Shown here: one piece after another, positions 26,349 through 28,120 of the stretch
How the letters are laid out: every line of letters begins with the position of its first letter
How positions within the stretch are numbered: position 1 is the first letter of the stretch
Assembly: GCA_041158225.1 (NCBI GenBank)
Contig: JBEBBU010000102.1
Span: 1-28,120 of the forward strand
Length of the DNA: 28,120 nucleotides
Reading direction: 5' to 3'
DNA from: JBEBBU01 sp041158225
GTDB lineage: Bacteria; Pseudomonadota; Gammaproteobacteria; Methylococcales; Methylococcaceae
The notes under the pieces: generated by a model
What the model saw: only the letters and a program-made list of their open reading frames with translations
What the model was told of the DNA's origin: nothing
Databases searched by the model: none
Program-made: the position numbers and the translations under genes

Positions 26349-26632
26349 GACTTGATCTGACGGTCAACATGGCCGAGATCACGCTCGGGCGCAATATGGT
26401 CGCGTACCCGCTGTTTCAGTTCGGTGATTTCCGGAAAGCGCCCTTCCTGCTTGCGCGACCAGACCATCTGACCGGCCACACTCACCTCGAAAATACCGCC
26501 CGTACCAGGACGTAACGTCAGGGATTCGATTTCCTGATCAAAGGTTGAAAGCAGTTCCTGAGCCATCCAGGCGGCCCGCAACATCCAGCGACACTGGGCA
26601 CAATAATGAATTTCAACTGGGTAACGAACCAT
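26345..26632 (-). CDS. SelW/SelT/SelH (Rdx) family thioredoxin-like protein
   Basis: A 95-residue cytosolic protein of the Rdx family, the cysteine version of selenoprotein W. The N-terminal strand leads into Cys11-Ala-Gln-Cys14 (YCAQCRWMLRAAWMAQELL), the redox CxxC. The typical TGGIFEV (GGxFEV) strand follows at about residues 44-50. The family is thought to act in thiol redox control, but its bacterial substrate is unknown. Its TAG overlaps the antiporter TAA by 3 bases in a tail-to-tail arrangement. It is divergent from the FKBP gene across a 70-base gap. Confidence 0.9.
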   Translation of the reverse strand: MVRYPVEIHYCAQCRWMLRAAWMAQELLSTFDQEIESLTLRPGTGGIFEVSVAGQMVWSRKQEGRFPEITELKQRVRDHIAPERDLGHVDRQIKS

Positions 26633-26670
26633 TCTGCCGGCAACCTGTCTTCAGTGATAAACTGACATTG

Positions 26671-26693
26671 TAAAATATTGCCTCCTGAAGGAG
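26671..26693 (+). promoter_or_regulatory. -10-like box and ribosome-site hairpin before the FKBP gene
   Basis: TAAAAT at 26671-26676 resembles a -10 hexamer. CTCC (26682-26685), a TGAA loop and GGAG (26690-26693) form a small inverted repeat in which GGAG is the ribosome binding site, 9 bases before the ATG. The stem has only 4 pairs, so any effect on translation would be weak. The -35 is not clear. Confidence 0.35.
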
Positions 26694-26702
26694 CCAGCCA
26701 AG

Positions 26703-27731
26703 ATGAAATCCAATACCCGGCACTGGTTGCTGTGCCTGACAGCCATCTCCACTTTCAGTTTTCCAGCACACGCAGCAACTACTGTTGCCACGCCCAGCAT
26801 TGCGGGCAACTGGGATGCCATAGGTACCGTAAAGTTCAGCATCAAGCTTCCCAAAACCACACTGACTGGAAGCGTCAATTATGGCCCCAACTCCCTGCAG
26901 CTGGCGAGTGGCGGCATACTCAATCCATGGTCCTATGAATACTATTCCTTTGGATCTTATGGCGTTCCAGGAACCTGGTCACAGACAGGCAAGGCATACA
27001 AATTCAGCTATGACCTGAGCAAGGTGAATAATACCGCCATACAGAAAACCGTGGTCGTCAACGGCACGGGCGGCATGCTCCAGCAGTTTCTTGCGCTTTA
27101 CCTGAAAAAGTACAAAGTTACCCCTACCATTACTGATGTCAGTATGAAAACCTACAGGGAAACTGGTACGCTTGCAGCCACAGACCAGCTAAGCGGCAGT
27201 TCCAGTACCACCCTGCTTCTGTCCTACAAGGACAATGCCAATGCCGCAGTGACAACTGCCACTGCCACACTGACGCTGAGCTACAAGGCTTATCGCAGTA
27301 CCGCTGACTCGACCTGCTGCGATAGCGCTGCAACTGCTGCTGATACCAATCTTGCCGCCAGTTCAGGTTTCATGGCAGCCAATAAAAAGATCAAGAGCAA
27401 CCTCACCACAAAAAGCGGGCTGCAGTATCGTCAGTTCAGCGCTGGCAATGCCGGCGCCAAGGCGCCTGTGGACGGTGACAAGGTCAAGGTCATTTACCGC
27501 GGCACTCTGCCCAATGGCAAGGTCTTTGATGAAAACTATAGCGGCGTGACCTTCGCCCTCAATGGTGTCATTCCGGGATTCAGCGAAGGGCTGAAACTGA
27601 TGAAGGAAGGCAGTTACTACCGGTTTTTCCTGCCACCTGACATTGCTTACGGCAAAAATGGCGCCGGCAGCAGCATAGGCCCCAACTCGGCACTGATCTT
27701 TGATGTCGTGCTACAGAAGATCAATCCCTGA
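26703..27731 (+). CDS. Exported FKBP-type peptidyl-prolyl cis-trans isomerase with a novel N-terminal domain
   Basis: A 342-residue secreted or periplasmic protein. Residues 1-24 are a Sec signal peptide (basic start, LLCLTAISTFSF core, cut after AHA). The C-terminal part from about 237 is an FKBP domain: SGLQY linker, VIYRGTLPNGKVFDE, GVIPGFSEGLKLMKEGS, and AYGKNGAG...PNSALIFDVVL. It should therefore catalyse prolyl isomerisation. Residues ~25-215 are not the helical dimerisation domain of FkpA or Mip. They are Thr/Ser/Gly-rich with alternating strands (AGNWDAIGTVKFS, GTWSQTGKAYKFSYDL, TATATLTLSYKAY), suggesting a beta-sandwich or beta-barrel I cannot name. A Cys-Cys pair sits before the linker. 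AAGGAG lies 9 bases before the ATG. The adjacent 99-bp element begins five bases after the stop. Confidence 0.88.
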   Translation: MKSNTRHWLLCLTAISTFSFPAHAATTVATPSIAGNWDAIGTVKFSIKLPKTTLTGSVNYGPNSLQLASGGILNPWSYEYYSFGSYGVPGTWSQTGKAYKFSYDLSKVNNTAIQKTVVVNGTGGMLQQFLALYLKKYKVTPTITDVSMKTYRETGTLAATDQLSGSSSTTLLLSYKDNANAAVTTATATLTLSYKAYRSTADSTCCDSAATAADTNLAASSGFMAANKKIKSNLTTKSGLQYRQFSAGNAGAKAPVDGDKVKVIYRGTLPNGKVFDENYSGVTFALNGVIPGFSEGLKLMKEGSYYRFFLPPDIAYGKNGAGSSIGPNSALIFDVVLQKINP

Positions 27732-27736
27732 AGGAA

Positions 27737-27835
27737 GGGCACCTCGAAAAACTTCGTTTCTCGATTTTTATACATAGTAAAATCAATAATTTACTTTGCA
27801 AATTTTACTGAAAACCAAGGTTTTTCGAGGTGCCC
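27737..27835. mobile_element. 99-bp MITE-like element with 16-bp terminal inverted repeats
   Basis: The left end GGGCACCTCGAAAAAC (27737-27752) is the exact reverse complement of the right end (27820-27835). Partial pairing continues about 10 bases inward. Both sides are flanked by GGAA (27733-27736 and 27836-27839), as expected for a 4-bp target duplication. The interior is AT-rich, has no coding capacity and contains another inverted pair (27776-27783 with 27802-27809), so one strand can fold into a long hairpin. The ends look like those of a DDE-transposase insertion sequence, but I cannot assign the family with certainty. Confidence 0.7.
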
Positions 27836-27849
27836 GGAAGTAATGGGAC

Positions 27850-27864
27850 ATATGGGCGCCATAT
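27850..27864. repeat. Small palindrome between MITE and tnpB element end
   Basis: ATATGG (27850-27855), GCG, CCATAT (27859-27864): perfect 6-bp arms with a 3-base loop. It lies just beyond the larger hairpin at 27872-27906 on the tnpB-downstream side and may be part of, or next to, the right end of the tnpB element. Confidence 0.4.
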
Positions 27865-27871
27865 TGATCGT

Positions 27872-27906
27872 GGCTATAGTTCTTCGCTTCTGAAGTCACT
27901 ATAGCC
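27872..27906 (-). repeat. Hairpin downstream of tnpB, candidate right-end hairpin / omegaRNA scaffold
   Basis: Arms GGCTATAGT (27872-27880) and ACTATAGCC (27898-27906) pair perfectly over 9 bp. Inside them CTTC (27882-27885) and GAAG (27892-27895) can pair again around a 6-base loop. It lies 40-74 bases after the tnpB stop, where IS200/IS605-type elements have their subterminal right-end hairpin and where the TnpB guide RNA scaffold ends. The exact element boundary is not visible. Confidence 0.5.
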
Positions 27907-27945
27907 CTCAAAGTAATAGCTGACATCAATACCGCTCATCCAGAC

Positions 27946-28119
27946 TTAACCAAAGCTATCCATAGGTAGCTTTATGCTGGATTCCTGCTTCGCCGGGGTC
28001 GGTTTCGTCTTGAGCTTGCGCCCAAGGCCAGCGCCTTCCCCTCCACAGGCAGACACCGTGGAACTCACGGCGTAATTCCTCAAATTGATCGCAGCGTTCA
28101 CGTCGCGGTCGTGTTTCGC
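27946..28119 (-). CDS. tnpB: TnpB (IS200/IS605/IS1341 OrfB) C-terminal end, truncated by window edge
   Basis: Only the last 57 codons are in the window; the gene continues past its right edge. The peptide begins KHDRDVNAAINLRNYA, the conserved stretch that follows the zinc-ribbon cysteines in TnpB and carries the last catalytic Asp of the RuvC-like nuclease. It then has a tail with CGGEGAGLGRKLKTKP and ends before TAA at 27946-27948. TnpB is an RNA-guided DNA nuclease, the ancestor of Cas12. It uses an omega (re) RNA made from the 3' end of its own gene and element. Whether the rest of the gene is intact, and whether a tnpA partner exists, cannot be seen. Confidence 0.85.
   Translation of the reverse strand, partial: AKHDRDVNAAINLRNYAVSSTVSACGGEGAGLGRKLKTKPTPAKQESSIKLPMDSFG
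27952..27973 (-). repeat. Hairpin over the tnpB stop region, possible omegaRNA stem
   Basis: AAAGCTA (27952-27958) and TAGCTTT (27967-27973) form a perfect 7-bp stem with an 8-base loop, covering the last codons of tnpB. In known TnpB systems the guide RNA begins inside the 3' end of the gene, so this stem would fall within it. The RNA itself is inferred. Confidence 0.4.
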
Positions 28120-28120
28120 G

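Noticed and set aside
27737..27835. The inverted repeat after the FKBP gene as a simple intrinsic terminator
   Set aside because: The arms are 67 bases apart, there is no U-run directly after the right arm, and the flanking GGAA duplication points to transposition. It may still stop transcription secondarily.
1..28120. CRISPR arrays, tRNA, rRNA, integrase or phage genes
   Set aside because: No regularly spaced direct repeats, cloverleaf-like segments, rRNA sequence or phage-type proteins were seen. The coding space is filled by core genes apart from the right end.

Overview
The window is a dense, about half-G+C stretch of bacterial chromosome from a motile, respiring proteobacterium. FleQ closely resembles the pseudomonad master flagellar regulator and favours a gammaproteobacterium. 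IspG is the long form I associate with beta- and some gammaproteobacteria, so I do not name a genus. Nearly everything is ordinary core genome. The accessory material is confined to the last ~400 bases.

Layout. (1) 47-2133, + strand: ispG overlaps rlmJ. (2) 2152-15821, - strand, reading leftward: fleQ, then the flagellar basal-body and export operon fliE-fliF-fliG-fliH-fliI-fliJ-fliK, then acnB, a DUF455 ferritin-like gene and a type II NADH dehydrogenase. A good sigma-54 promoter lies just before fliE, which fits control by the FleQ encoded immediately upstream. (3) 15875-19050: radA (-) is divergent from htpX-ygfZ (+), and the radA/htpX gap holds a sigma-32-like heat-shock promoter pointing at htpX. 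(4) 19007-23865: an Entner-Doudoroff divergon, with edd-eda on - and zwf-pgl on +. It encodes the route from glucose-6-phosphate to pyruvate plus glyceraldehyde-3-phosphate. (5) 23875-26348, +: alkA and a CPA1 cation/proton antiporter follow pgl almost without gaps. (6) 26345-26632, -: a small SelW-type redox protein. (7) 26703-27731, +: an exported FKBP prolyl isomerase with an unusual N-terminal domain.

The right end is mobile. Five bases after the FKBP stop codon lies a 99-bp element with perfect 16-bp terminal inverted repeats and a 4-bp GGAA direct repeat on both sides, which looks like a miniature inverted-repeat element (MITE). Beyond it, on the - strand, is the 3' end of a tnpB gene (IS200/IS605/IS1341 type) cut by the window edge. 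Two hairpins at and after its stop lie where such elements keep their right end and their guide (omega/re) RNA scaffold.

I found no CRISPR array, rRNA, tRNA or phage module. No complete new defence or biosynthetic system is visible. The most promising leads are the tnpB/omegaRNA end with the adjacent MITE, the FKBP fusion protein, and a FleQ whose usual c-di-GMP-binding motif is changed. All functions are inferred from reading motifs by eye; no database search was run.
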